From an uncultured Oscillospiraceae bacterium (lineage in GTDB: Bacteria > Bacillota > Clostridia > Oscillospirales > Oscillospiraceae): a stretch of DNA of 64,000 nt. Below the pieces are notes generated by a model, which saw only the letters and a program-made list of their open reading frames with translations, was not told the DNA's origin and did no database searches. This document shows, piece after piece, positions 31,834 to 41,519 of this stretch; within the stretch, counting starts at the first letter, position 1; every line of letters starts with the position of its first letter. The DNA lies in contig CANRDC010000001.1 in the NCBI GenBank assembly GCA_947629245.1, positions 29,667 through 93,666 of the forward strand, given 5' to 3'. The position numbers and the translations under genes are program-made.

Positions 31834-34800
31834 ATGGATAGAACGTTACTCCGCCATGCGACTGCATGTGTGGCCTCAGCTATTGAGACTCCACTTCCGC
31901 AATCGTATTATCAAACGCATTTCCCCTATGTCCCTGATGTAGCATACGCCATACTTGTCAGCAACTTCTATGATAAGTTTGTTGAGGAGTATTACAACCC
32001 TAAAGCTCTTGAAGCTTTTAATGACGGTGTTGAACCAGACCCTGTTATTGATTGCATGATAGAGTACGCCGGGATTTACCTTGGCGAGACAATTCCTGTT
32101 GTCGACGGAAAAGCCATTACTAACTCACTTAGAACCAAGAGTGAGTCAATTAAAGCCGACTTCCTGTTCAAGACGACAGACGAGGTAATGACCGAGCTTT
32201 TCTCCAGAGCCTCTGTGCGTGAGTGTATCCGCATCGAGATGTACAAGGAGAACAATCGTGAGAGCTTCACAAAGATAATCGGCTCCAGTCGATTTGAGGC
32301 AGTCTTCGACAGTTTCTGGGAAAGCTTTAGAACCAGAAACGTCCACGCCTATGAGTGGTACGGGAGCTTCGTTGACTTCGTGAAGTTCTGCTTCACCCAC
32401 ATGTATAAGGGCGATAGTCGTGGCACAAAGTTCTCTATCGCCGGTGAGGTTGACGTCGCCAAGCGCGAAGAAGAGCTCGCCGGAAGAATAAGGAATGAGA
32501 GCTATCTTGCTCGCACTGTTACGAGTGACTTTCCTATACATGACATCTTAACAAGCATTTATCGTGTCAATGTTAAGGCCTTCCGTCACACTGGTCAGGG
32601 TAGCCAGAACTACGGCATCCTGTATGAGATGGTGTACCTTTGCATTTGGCACTTATGTGAACGCCATGTCGAGCAGCTGAACAAGGAGCTTAAAGGATAC
32701 CACCTTGAAATGGTCGACCCATATGAGAGACGCGAGACTATCATAGTTGATGGTCAGCCGCTGAAGTATAATAGGGGCGTGAAGAACAAGGTGAATAACG
32801 CCAAGGAGCTTCTCGTCTATATCTTCGACTCTATTCTCGACGGGCGGTTCAGCATCAGCAATCTTGCTGATTTTAGAGCCGAGTGCTTTAGCCTCGGTCG
32901 CAAAAGTAAGGACGGGCGTGACACCGTTTGGGAAGTAGATACTGATACCAGTTTCTTTATCGACCTGAACGATAAAGCCTATAAGAACTACGATACGTTC
33001 GACATGCTTTTGCTCGGTGTCACCAATGCGTATAAGTTCCTCAAAGCTTGTGAAGAGCGCGGAATGACACTTGTTGACACGTACTTAAGTGGTTGCACAA
33101 AGGAGTTCAATGATTTTAACGAATGGTTCCTCAATAAGAAAATCATTCGCTATATGGACTTCTTGTCCTCGCTGAAGTATGTCAACCTCATTCATGCAAT
33201 TCAGGCGGAGACCTCACAGATGGAAAACCCTGGTGAGCTTCTAATCTTCGAGGACATGCTCACTAAGTACGCCGGGTCTGAGCAGGCCCATGATAATAAA
33301 GAGCGCCGTGACTACGGTGCATTGTATGGGCTGTTCGATAATCCGAGACTGCTCCATGAACGTCGTGGTGACTTGAAATACATTAAGCACTATGACTTGA
33401 TGGGAGCACTTCAGGCAGTACCGCGTGACTTGGACGAACTGGTGGACCGAAGGAGGTTCAACTTCCAGGCGAACTGCGATTTCCCAGGTTACTATGCAGA
33501 TGACTTCCGAGCCGTCGACATGGTGTCCGCGAGGTACAATGACATCTATAGCAATATCTTTCTCGTAGAGTCTCCGATAGTGGCGCGACAGTATCTTGGC
33601 AAATGCGAGCCGACGAGGAACCGAGATGCAGTGCTTGCCAGTCTCGACCCGTTCGAGATGCCGCCTTCTGATGAAGTCCTCGCTAATATGGTCAACGGCA
33701 CTTGGGTCGAACTTAAGTCGCTGGAGTGGCATCTTGGGGCTGCTAACTATCCGGCTATCATTAGGACAACTTCTACTGCTGATGGTCGTTCAGTTGAGGA
33801 CCACTTCATCTATATTCCGATGTTCAATACCTATGTGGCGAGTCGCATAGAGAACGGTCGTGTAGTTTGTATACGTAGGTCATTGCTCCAGTTGTTGCAG
33901 GAACAAAGAAACCTGCAGAGCGTGTTTAAGGCTAAACTTGTGTTTGGTGCCGTGTGTATCAAGGACGATGAAAAGCTCGCTGAAATCTTCGCTCCCTCTA
34001 AGATGAACCATTTGGAAAAAGAAAGCGAGCTTGACTACTATATTAGATACCGCCGTGCTGTCAGAAGTAGGCTCAATCGCTCTATCGGGTTCCCTCAGTT
34101 CATCGGTATCGACGGAGCTCTTGAGCAGGACATCGACACTGTGTGCAAGCGCCTTGAAGCCACACTGAATAAGAACTATGTAAAACCCGTTCGCCAGTTC
34201 TACGAATACTACCTCGAACTCTCTAAAATGCAGCTGGGACTTGTCGAGCTAATGTACGACATGTTTACCTACTGCTACTATGTCCTTATGAATTTGGACG
34301 GAGCGTTCGATGAAGTAGAGCTTGCGAACGCCAGGAATCTGATGGAGAGTCTTATGACCTCCTCGTTCTCAAGGGATAACTTGAACTGGTTCTTTGATGT
34401 GATGTTCAAGCATCTGGAGAGTAGTGAGACATTTCCTCGAACCCTAAAGTTTAAATCATTCTTTGACTACCCAGCCGACATGCCTTCCACATTACCTTGG
34501 TATGGCCCCATCACCAACTGGTATAATTGGAATACAGACGATATTCGGCCAAATGGCTTCATGGAAGAGTTCCGTAACATGACGACCGGTATCGAGGACT
34601 GTGGTGAAAGGTTCGTCGCCTACTACAACTTCATCTGTACAAAAATCTCATTCATACGCCATCTGGTTGATGGCTTCCAGTTGACGTTCAGGTTTCATAA
34701 CGGTAGCTTTAATGCGTTCTGCTGTGAGATGGACTCCAAGTTCAAAATAAAGGAGTACTTCGAGAACGCATTGAATTCCAACGTGATGAACGGTGCTGGC

Positions 34801-35259
34801 ATCGACAGCTTGAGCTCCTCGATGCTCGCCGGGTACAACTGGAGCAGCCTTCACGCTTGTATCAGCGAACAGTTCAGTGAACTCCTTAATGACTTGCTCG
34901 GCTACATCGACGATGCTAAGAAAGTTATTCAGGAAATGGCTGGCTCTGATGATACCTCTAATGAGAACCTGATGCAGAAGCTTGCAGAGTGTGACGCGGC
35001 GTTCAATATCAGTCCGCCTATTGCTCTAACGCCTACACTCAGGACGTTCAGAGAGGTAAGACCTGTAAACGATTGTGGCTTCTTCAAGACTGGAAACAAA
35101 CTGACAGTTCTGTACTACAATGGCTATGCACACTACCTGCATAGGACCGGACACCTTGTACGAATTATGAGGGACGGCGCACTGGTCAAAGTGGACTCCA
35201 CCGACCCGATTATGTCCGACCGAGAACTGTACGAGAGTGTCCTAAAGGGAGCGTCTTAA
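31834..35259 (+). CDS. Large unknown protein, 1141 aa
   Basis: ATG follows ATGGAGGAGCGTTACT. Predicted mainly alpha-helical, soluble and rich in Phe and Tyr, without signal peptide, membrane helix, coiled coil or nucleotide-binding loop. Codon use matches the neighbours. It lies between the RNA polymerase and the DNA polymerase; the next gene starts one base after its stop. By size and place it could be a polymerase partner or a large virion protein, but I recognise no motif. It is nearly the same length as the other unknown at 43988, with no visible similarity to it. Confidence 0.85.
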   Translation: MDRTLLRHATACVASAIETPLPQSYYQTHFPYVPDVAYAILVSNFYDKFVEEYYNPKALEAFNDGVEPDPVIDCMIEYAGIYLGETIPVVDGKAITNSLRTKSESIKADFLFKTTDEVMTELFSRASVRECIRIEMYKENNRESFTKIIGSSRFEAVFDSFWESFRTRNVHAYEWYGSFVDFVKFCFTHMYKGDSRGTKFSIAGEVDVAKREEELAGRIRNESYLARTVTSDFPIHDILTSIYRVNVKAFRHTGQGSQNYGILYEMVYLCIWHLCERHVEQLNKELKGYHLEMVDPYERRETIIVDGQPLKYNRGVKNKVNNAKELLVYIFDSILDGRFSISNLADFRAECFSLGRKSKDGRDTVWEVDTDTSFFIDLNDKAYKNYDTFDMLLLGVTNAYKFLKACEERGMTLVDTYLSGCTKEFNDFNEWFLNKKIIRYMDFLSSLKYVNLIHAIQAETSQMENPGELLIFEDMLTKYAGSEQAHDNKERRDYGALYGLFDNPRLLHERRGDLKYIKHYDLMGALQAVPRDLDELVDRRRFNFQANCDFPGYYADDFRAVDMVSARYNDIYSNIFLVESPIVARQYLGKCEPTRNRDAVLASLDPFEMPPSDEVLANMVNGTWVELKSLEWHLGAANYPAIIRTTSTADGRSVEDHFIYIPMFNTYVASRIENGRVVCIRRSLLQLLQEQRNLQSVFKAKLVFGAVCIKDDEKLAEIFAPSKMNHLEKESELDYYIRYRRAVRSRLNRSIGFPQFIGIDGALEQDIDTVCKRLEATLNKNYVKPVRQFYEYYLELSKMQLGLVELMYDMFTYCYYVLMNLDGAFDEVELANARNLMESLMTSSFSRDNLNWFFDVMFKHLESSETFPRTLKFKSFFDYPADMPSTLPWYGPITNWYNWNTDDIRPNGFMEEFRNMTTGIEDCGERFVAYYNFICTKISFIRHLVDGFQLTFRFHNGSFNAFCCEMDSKFKIKEYFENALNSNVMNGAGIDSLSSSMLAGYNWSSLHACISEQFSELLNDLLGYIDDAKKVIQEMAGSDDTSNENLMQKLAECDAAFNISPPIALTPTLRTFREVRPVNDCGFFKTGNKLTVLYYNGYAHYLHRTGHLVRIMRDGALVKVDSTDPIMSDRELYESVLKGAS

Positions 35260-35260
35260 G

Positions 35261-35554
35261 ATGCTCCCTACCAGAATTCATGATAGGAGTGCCTTGACCA
35301 CTGGGCTTGTTTGGGTGACCCTGACTTATTCAGATGGCTCTCAGTTCTGTTTCCAGACAACACTCAACCCTGACTTACTACGTTCGTACGGGGTTACTCT
35401 TGAGGAGGGCAAACTTGTCCGACTCGATAAACGGTATTTCTGGAATGGCGAAATGGTCTATCGACAGTTCAATTACGTTGGTGCTAAAATCACTATGTGG
35501 ACTGGATTGCACTATGACCATGAACCGTCCAGACAGTTGCACAATTTTCTCTAA
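35261..35554 (+). CDS. Small protein, 97 aa, unknown
   Basis: ATG directly follows the TAA of the large unknown gene, with AAAGGGAGCG as ribosome binding site. Beta-rich sequence with a strand pair (VWVTLTYSDGSQFCFQTTL) and aromatic residues in the second half. No known motif. A hairpin terminator follows. Confidence 0.7.
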   Translation: MLPTRIHDRSALTTGLVWVTLTYSDGSQFCFQTTLNPDLLRSYGVTLEEGKLVRLDKRYFWNGEMVYRQFNYVGAKITMWTGLHYDHEPSRQLHNFL

Positions 35555-35593
35555 GACTCCTCAGTCTACATTTTTTCTTCCTTTCTTATTGTG

Positions 35594-35629
35594 GTGGCCC
35601 GTCACTTCGACGGGCCACTGCATTTATAT
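35594..35629 (+). terminator. Hairpin, probable terminator
   Basis: A perfect 10-bp GC-rich stem (35594-35603 with 35609-35618, loop ACTTC) followed by TGCATTTAT. A T-run lies upstream and not right after it, so efficiency is uncertain. Confidence 0.6.
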
Positions 35630-35688
35630 GCAAAAGTTTTACTCTATGCTTTTCCACTTAAGTGAACATTTGTTGAAGGAGTGATAAC

Positions 35689-38600
35689 ATGCCTAACAAT
35701 ATGGATTTGACGGGCGAAGGTACAGCTGCTCAGGAGAGCTCAAGCAATACCCCACTGTTCGGCACAGTCGAAATCGAGGGAGTTGGAAATTACAGTGGGT
35801 TTTACCTTCATTCTCGTAATCAGACGACATGGGTTCTGACCGAGAGAAATATCTTTGACGAGGGCATGTCAAGGGAGGACAGACAGCAGTGCATTGTTGC
35901 AGTCCTGCGCTCCCTTAGCAATGGCACACTTCAGGGGAGTGGAAAGACTTACCTCCTGACCCGACTGCTCGATAACCTGTCCGCCATGATGTATAAGTGC
36001 GTTAACCAGTCTAAGGTGGAGAATGGTTTCTTCACTTCTGGCGAGTACACGGATAATAGTAGCGGAGAGTTCATCAGCTTCCAGGCATGGCGCGGCGGAG
36101 CTTATCGTAAACTCGCCATGTATTACGAGGGCTTCCGTATCAATCTTGACCCCTATGGCGGTAGACTTCCTTTCAGCCTTCCTAAGCTTGAACCAGTGCA
36201 GGACGTTAAGTCTAAGGCCGCTGTGGTTGCTAACCTTGGCGTTAAGACAGCTGCTGCTTTGTTCAAGACGATGGGCAGTCGTCTTGACTGGTATAAGCAG
36301 AAGAAGTACAAACTCATAGACACCAAAGAGAAGTTTGAGAACATGATGCTCAACTTCCTTCGGTTTGTCCAGAACGCACACGATAACGGCAAGCGTGTTC
36401 TTGTTGGACTCGATACTGAGACGACAGGGCTTAACATGATTAACCTGTCGAAGTCAAATCCGCTAAGAGACTCTATTGTATCTATACCGTTCGCGTGGAA
36501 GGACGACGAGGCTTACGTTATTTGCACCGACATGTATTACTTCTCTAACGTTGAGAGCCAGGACGTCTATCCGCTTTTCAATAAACTGTTCTCAAGAAAT
36601 CAGGATTACACTTTTCAGGACATCGACTTTGTCTACTGCGGCGAGCATTTCTCATTCAGCCGACAGAATATCACGGTCGGCGGCTTCAATGCGTTCTTCG
36701 ATATAAAGGCGTTCTTGTGTCATGATTGCGAAGTGTTCTTCGACGAGGACGCCATGATTTTGCTCTACAACCTTGACACAGATTTGGTGCAGGGCAAGGA
36801 AGGGCAGAAGCAGACAGGCTCCTATCTTATCTCTAACTCCTTGAAGAACCAGACACGTCGTCTCATTGGTGATGAAACCCTGGAGCTTGAGGAGCTTTAC
36901 GGTAAGGCGCACAAAGATAAGTATCGCTATCTGCAGGACGTTGAGCTCGCCTTGATGTACGGTGGCGCCGATGCCGACTACACGCGCAAGGTCATAAAGA
37001 TTGCGGTCTCTATGACTGAGCCTCAGCTTCACAAACTCTACATGAAGTACGATATGACGACGTTATTCCAAATGGCGAAAGCCAGCTGGTACGGCATGCC
37101 CATAGACTCTGAGGGTGTGAAGACTCAGGGCGCCATGGTTGAGCAAGACCTTGAAAGACTCAAGGACTTTATCTATCACTATGCCTATTTGGCTAACCGT
37201 GACACGCTGAAGCAGAAGTCAGATAAGATACAGGAGCTCATGGGCTTGGACTCTGAAATGGAAGTCGAGGACATAGCATCGAGAGAAAAGATGTTCCGCT
37301 ATCCATTTACGCCAGCCTATCATAAGAAGCTTCTGTTCGGCATGTTGAACTACCCTGTCATGAAAAGGAACGAGAAGTCCGGCGAACCTGCACTGGATAA
37401 GTTCGTCCTGAAGAAGCTCATGGCTGTACAGCGTGAACACCCGGTAGAAATACTGCGAGAGTCTCTGATGTCTGCCAGTGACCCGACAGTCACCTTAATA
37501 GATAAGGATAAGTTCAACTCCGATATGTATCCGCTCGCCAGGGTTTTCTCCACCTATGCGACGCTCAATAAGGAATACACGGCATACTACCGTCCTATCA
37601 TTGAGCACGATATGGAGGGGAAGATGTTCTACAACTTCAACATGGCGAGAGCGGCAACACGTCGTATCCTTTCGCCTGGTCAGACAATGAAGGGCTCGCT
37701 TAAGTCACTGGTTATTGCACCGCCGGGTAAATTATTCATGTCCTTCGACGCCAGTCAGATTGAGTACAGACACATGGCGTCGATGGCCTACATTCGTAGT
37801 AGAAGACTTCTGCAACAGCAGTTCCCTGACGACTGGGAACGCCGTCTTAACTCGACTGCTGTCGCTACAATACACTCTATGATGCAAAAGGAAGAGGCTG
37901 ACTATCATATTGAGACAGCTGCCACGATGTTGAATAAACGTCAGCATCAGGTACTTCCTAAAGAGCGTAAGATGTACAAGAGCATCGGCTTCGGCATCCC
38001 GTATGGACTGGGCGACAGGTCTATGTGCGAGTCTATCTTTGGCACTCCGAACGAGGAGAATATGAAGAAGACGCGCGACTTGCTCGACCAGTATTATACG
38101 AAGCAGAAGGAAGTTATCGACCTGCTGGAGGAAGTCCGTGACAACGCCTTTGTGCCCGCCAGGATTTCCGAGTCCTTGAGAAACTATCTTAAGGTTGGTG
38201 ACACGCATGTCGGTATCGTTAGGAACTTCACCGGCTTCTATCGTCTGTTTATCCTTGAAGACCTAACGAGGGCACGAACTGGTCGTATCCGCCGCCAGGC
38301 TGGTAACTGTATCATTCAGGGTGGCGCCGCCGAGCTGTTTCGTCGTATGCTCTACAACTTTCATGTTGGCTCTTGCAAGGCTGGCATAAGGGACAAGGTC
38401 ACCTGGCTCATGACGGTGCACGACGAGCTCGACGCTATCGTGGACGATGATATCGACATCGTGCTTCTCATTAAGGTCCTCTATGAGAACTGCACTCTGA
38501 GATACGAGGGACATATCCCCTACTACATCGGCATCAACTTCGGAGCCAACTGGGAAGACGCTAAGTCTGACGACAAGGAGCTCCCTGTAATTATGGTTCA

Positions 38601-39453
38601 GAGAATGATTGCCGCGTACGACGAAGGTAAGTTCTCTATCCCGTGTGACGGGCACCAGCCTGAGCACCTTATGAAGCTAAAGCGCCATTATATGTGCGAC
38701 AGAATTTTCGAGGAGCTCAAGCGCATAATTCCTGAGCTTGACCATGGCTACGAGTGGACGCCTGAGGCAGTTTCTAAAGTAGACGAAGAGTTCTCTAACT
38801 ACGTGGTCCGTGCTTATCTTGGTGTGTTCTCTAAGAAGGGAGCCACCTTGCTTGAGCAGCTCCAAGGTTGGCAGAAGGCTCGTGAGGAGTATGGTTTCCA
38901 CGTTGGGTTCTTGGCTGAGAAGTTGAGAGACTATCGGGCAGAGAATGTCGACATGAATTTGGACCTCACCGATAATGATATCGACTTGTCTCTCGGCCTT
39001 GAGTTGTTTGATAACTCTTCCGAAGAGGACGCCATGCATGAGCGCGAAAATGACTCGTGGTTTGACGAGACACAACTGTTCGACCAGAACGTATCCAGCG
39101 AAGATTTGATTGTCGATGACGAGGCAAACAGCTTTGTCTATGAGAATGACGAGCGTGGGCCCGACAGTGACTATCAGCTTAATCCTAATCCGACTAATGC
39201 CTTTGATGTATATGTCTCTACTAAGTATGTGAGAACTAAGGTCCTCTCTACTGGTGAGGGAGTCTATTCTGTTATGACTGCTGGCACCGTGTACAACGGT
39301 AAGGAGCGCGACCTCATACGCGAGATTAAAAAGCATTTCTCAGCGGGGTCTGGAAACATCATCATCATTGGCCGAGAACTGTTGAAAGTACCGAACTTGA
39401 GCTGCTCAGACGAGGACCTCGACTGGCTCGACAAGTATTTGGTCAACAATTAA
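35689..39453 (+). CDS. polA: Family A DNA polymerase with 3'-5' exonuclease domain, 1254 aa
   Basis: ATG follows GAAGGAGTGATAAC. Exonuclease motifs: GLDTETTGLN (D242, E244), GGFNAFFDIK and the ADADYT segment. Polymerase motifs: A, SFDASQIEYRHMAS (D687); B, RKMYKSIGFGIPYG (R760, K764); C, TVHDELDAI (H911, D912, E913). This is a complete proofreading replicative-type enzyme without the 5'-3' nuclease domain of bacterial Pol I. At 1254 residues it is longer than usual: about 220 residues precede the exonuclease and about 300 follow motif C, the latter acidic and containing MNLDL. It most likely copies the element's own genome. Confidence 0.96.
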   Translation: MPNNMDLTGEGTAAQESSSNTPLFGTVEIEGVGNYSGFYLHSRNQTTWVLTERNIFDEGMSREDRQQCIVAVLRSLSNGTLQGSGKTYLLTRLLDNLSAMMYKCVNQSKVENGFFTSGEYTDNSSGEFISFQAWRGGAYRKLAMYYEGFRINLDPYGGRLPFSLPKLEPVQDVKSKAAVVANLGVKTAAALFKTMGSRLDWYKQKKYKLIDTKEKFENMMLNFLRFVQNAHDNGKRVLVGLDTETTGLNMINLSKSNPLRDSIVSIPFAWKDDEAYVICTDMYYFSNVESQDVYPLFNKLFSRNQDYTFQDIDFVYCGEHFSFSRQNITVGGFNAFFDIKAFLCHDCEVFFDEDAMILLYNLDTDLVQGKEGQKQTGSYLISNSLKNQTRRLIGDETLELEELYGKAHKDKYRYLQDVELALMYGGADADYTRKVIKIAVSMTEPQLHKLYMKYDMTTLFQMAKASWYGMPIDSEGVKTQGAMVEQDLERLKDFIYHYAYLANRDTLKQKSDKIQELMGLDSEMEVEDIASREKMFRYPFTPAYHKKLLFGMLNYPVMKRNEKSGEPALDKFVLKKLMAVQREHPVEILRESLMSASDPTVTLIDKDKFNSDMYPLARVFSTYATLNKEYTAYYRPIIEHDMEGKMFYNFNMARAATRRILSPGQTMKGSLKSLVIAPPGKLFMSFDASQIEYRHMASMAYIRSRRLLQQQFPDDWERRLNSTAVATIHSMMQKEEADYHIETAATMLNKRQHQVLPKERKMYKSIGFGIPYGLGDRSMCESIFGTPNEENMKKTRDLLDQYYTKQKEVIDLLEEVRDNAFVPARISESLRNYLKVGDTHVGIVRNFTGFYRLFILEDLTRARTGRIRRQAGNCIIQGGAAELFRRMLYNFHVGSCKAGIRDKVTWLMTVHDELDAIVDDDIDIVLLIKVLYENCTLRYEGHIPYYIGINFGANWEDAKSDDKELPVIMVQRMIAAYDEGKFSIPCDGHQPEHLMKLKRHYMCDRIFEELKRIIPELDHGYEWTPEAVSKVDEEFSNYVVRAYLGVFSKKGATLLEQLQGWQKAREEYGFHVGFLAEKLRDYRAENVDMNLDLTDNDIDLSLGLELFDNSSEEDAMHERENDSWFDETQLFDQNVSSEDLIVDDEANSFVYENDERGPDSDYQLNPNPTNAFDVYVSTKYVRTKVLSTGEGVYSVMTAGTVYNGKERDLIREIKKHFSAGSGNIIIIGRELLKVPNLSCSDEDLDWLDKYLVNN

Positions 39454-39465
39454 GGAGGTAGCAAA

Positions 39466-40302
39466 ATGCCTGATTTAGGTGGACACCCTAAGTTTAAGGT
39501 GGACGATGAAGGCAGCGAGCAGCGCAGAAAGCCCAATGGCTCTAAGCCTGCTCCTGCATCTAATCGTTCTTCTCAGCAGAGACCTGCGAGAAATACTCGA
39601 CCGGCACATGTCGATGACGAAGATGAGTACGATGAAGACGAGGACGAACTCGATGAAGACGATGAGGTAATCTCGAACGCCATGAATAGAGGCGGCAAGA
39701 AAAATAACATGGTGTTTATTGGACTTGCCGCCGTCGTGGTCGTCGTAATAGTCCTCGTGTTTGTCCTGCTCAGGGGAGGTAATAAGGAGCCAGCTCCTAA
39801 CCCTGATGCTGGCACTAACCCTCCTCAGCAGACTACTGAGGAGACACCTCCGTCCGATTCAAGTACCGAGCCGTACACGCCGGGTAATGTTGGTATCCAG
39901 GATTTCACACAGGATACCAATAATGTGAGCGACTCACCGCTTACTAACCCTGAACACTTCATTCAAGACTTGCAGGGTCTAACCACTCGCGTCAACTATG
40001 AAGTGACAGCAATCAACAACATCGTTGATTACGTTAACTACACTAAGTATCGTGGTACTTGGGGTGGCGGTCTGGAGCTTTACTATCTTGACTGCTTGTA
40101 TCACGGTAACCGCTATGTCATTCAGGTTCCGTTTAAATACTATAAGGAACTTGAGGACTCTGGCATTGTCCCTGTCATGATGGAGCTTCTGCATATCAAG
40201 GACGGCAACGATGACCTCACGGTTGTCTCCTACATGACTCTGGACGAAGATGTGTTAAACGCCATCCTCAATGCGCAGGAAGGCAACAATAAAAAGAAAT
40301 GA
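39466..40302 (+). CDS. Single-pass membrane protein, 278 aa
   Basis: ATG follows TTAAGGAGGTAGCAAA. Residues 1-80 are polar, with an Asp/Glu run, and have no signal peptide. A strong membrane helix (MVFIGLAAVVVVVIVLVFVLL) lies at about 81-102, followed by a Pro/Thr-rich stalk and a C-terminal domain of about 120 residues outside the membrane (N-in, C-out by the charge rule). The outer domain begins after TNPEHF and shows no known family. It is followed by two more small membrane proteins, which suggests an envelope-acting cluster. Confidence 0.8.
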   Translation: MPDLGGHPKFKVDDEGSEQRRKPNGSKPAPASNRSSQQRPARNTRPAHVDDEDEYDEDEDELDEDDEVISNAMNRGGKKNNMVFIGLAAVVVVVIVLVFVLLRGGNKEPAPNPDAGTNPPQQTTEETPPSDSSTEPYTPGNVGIQDFTQDTNNVSDSPLTNPEHFIQDLQGLTTRVNYEVTAINNIVDYVNYTKYRGTWGGGLELYYLDCLYHGNRYVIQVPFKYYKELEDSGIVPVMMELLHIKDGNDDLTVVSYMTLDEDVLNAILNAQEGNNKKK

Positions 40303-40313
40303 GGTAGAAAGAA

Positions 40314-40748
40314 ATGACTGATATCGAAGGCATAGACTTCCTTGTGAAGTTCATGCTCTCCTACGCCCTGGTGACTATTGTGTTCGCGATAGTCTTCGTT
40401 GGACTTACTCTGGTCGCCATGTGGTGCCTGTTCAAGCGAATGGACATCGCACCGTGGAAATGTCTCATTCCCATCTACGGTATGTATGTGTTCATACAGC
40501 GTGTATGGGGTGGGTATGCTCCGATTGCCTATGTGGTGATTGTGGCTGTTTCCTTGTTCCTCGCACCAATCGGAACGGCGCTCATGATGGTGTTCAATGT
40601 TATACTCGCAGTGAATACCACTAAGGCCTTCGCCACTCCGATGTGGTATGTGATTCTCCTGGTCTTTGTCCCGGTGCTCGGCTACGGGCTTATAGTTCTT
40701 AAGCACTACGAGTACATAGGGAGTGACTACGCCATCTGCAAATTCTAA
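40314..40748 (+). CDS. DUF5684-like integral membrane protein, 144 aa
   Basis: ATG follows TGAGGTAGAAAGAA. About four membrane helices. The segment APWKCLIPIYGMYVFIQRVWG and the later KAFATPMWYVILLVFVPVLGYG resemble the repeated pattern of DUF5684 and signal-peptidase-associated small membrane proteins (K-x-x-W-x-x-L-I-P-x-Y-N). No catalytic residue is evident. It sits between two other membrane proteins. Function unknown; the gene at 49797 may be a distant relative. Confidence 0.7.
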   Translation: MTDIEGIDFLVKFMLSYALVTIVFAIVFVGLTLVAMWCLFKRMDIAPWKCLIPIYGMYVFIQRVWGGYAPIAYVVIVAVSLFLAPIGTALMMVFNVILAVNTTKAFATPMWYVILLVFVPVLGYGLIVLKHYEYIGSDYAICKF

Positions 40749-40770
40749 AGCTACTTGAGGAGGGTGAACT

Positions 40771-41160
40771 GTGTTCGAATGGCTTGAGGCAAAATCGTCC
40801 GACATCTGGGACCTTTTCACCCTCCTCTACACTACTAAGCCTTGGTTACTTGTTATCGCTTTGTTAGTGCTCGTGATAGTCGCATTCGTGCTAACGGTGC
40901 TCTCATTGACGATTGTAATAGGATTGCCTGTTGGATTGATAGTTGGATTACTCTGTGGTATTGTGACCTTTATTAAGTTGTCTGTAACTGACGACTGGTA
41001 TCAGGAGGAACTTCGAGCGGAAGCTGAGGCTAAAGCCGCTTTAGAAGAGCAGCCTGATATAGACGACGGGTCTCCAGTGGAGACTCTTGCACCCACTCCT
41101 GTCGTTGAAGATGTTCAGCTTCCGGAGTGGATGGTTAGAAAGAACGGAAAGCTTTTATAG
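40771..41160 (+). CDS. Small membrane protein, 129 aa (GTG start)
   Basis: GTG at 40771 follows TTGAGGAGGGTGAACT. Two adjoining hydrophobic helices (about residues 25-75) are followed by a charged, probably cytoplasmic tail with Glu/Ala-rich and Pro-rich parts, ending VRKNGKLL and a TAG stop. No family recognised. Confidence 0.75.
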   Translation: MFEWLEAKSSDIWDLFTLLYTTKPWLLVIALLVLVIVAFVLTVLSLTIVIGLPVGLIVGLLCGIVTFIKLSVTDDWYQEELRAEAEAKAALEEQPDIDDGSPVETLAPTPVVEDVQLPEWMVRKNGKLL

Positions 41161-41182
41161 TATCAGATGGAGGGAAACTCAT

Positions 41183-41482
41183 ATGTTGTGCCTCGTAAAG
41201 AGACCTGGTAGCATGGCCGCTATGACTGAGTTCAATTCTGTTGACGAAATTGAGAAACAGTTTGGCAGTGAGCTCACCTATGAGAATTTCGATAGCGCAG
41301 ACGGTGGTCTCTGTGCTATTGATAAGCCTGCGACTTGTCGAGACGGTGTGATAAACATGGAGTTCGAGGGCACGCTACTCTACGGTCTTGTCGTGTTTAT
41401 CAACTATGTAAATGGAATACTTCGTGACCTGTCCAGCGAGCAGCTGTCACGTATATCTCGATACACTCCAATTTGCGCCTAA
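41183..41482 (+). CDS. Small protein, 99 aa, unknown
   Basis: ATG 41183 follows GGAGGGAAACTCAT; a longer version of this frame would overlap the preceding gene without a ribosome binding site. Four Cys are spread along the sequence (MLCLVKR, GLCAID, ATCRDG, PICA) without a zinc spacing. No function visible. Confidence 0.65.
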   Translation: MLCLVKRPGSMAAMTEFNSVDEIEKQFGSELTYENFDSADGGLCAIDKPATCRDGVINMEFEGTLLYGLVVFINYVNGILRDLSSEQLSRISRYTPICA

Positions 41483-41519
41483 ATAGAAATAAAGAATGTA
41501 GGTGGTGAACATCGCTACA

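Noticed and set aside
35334..35684. 116-codon + strand frame overlapping the 35261 gene
   Set aside because: It has no ribosome binding site, overlaps a better-supported gene in another frame and runs through the hairpin at 35594-35618.
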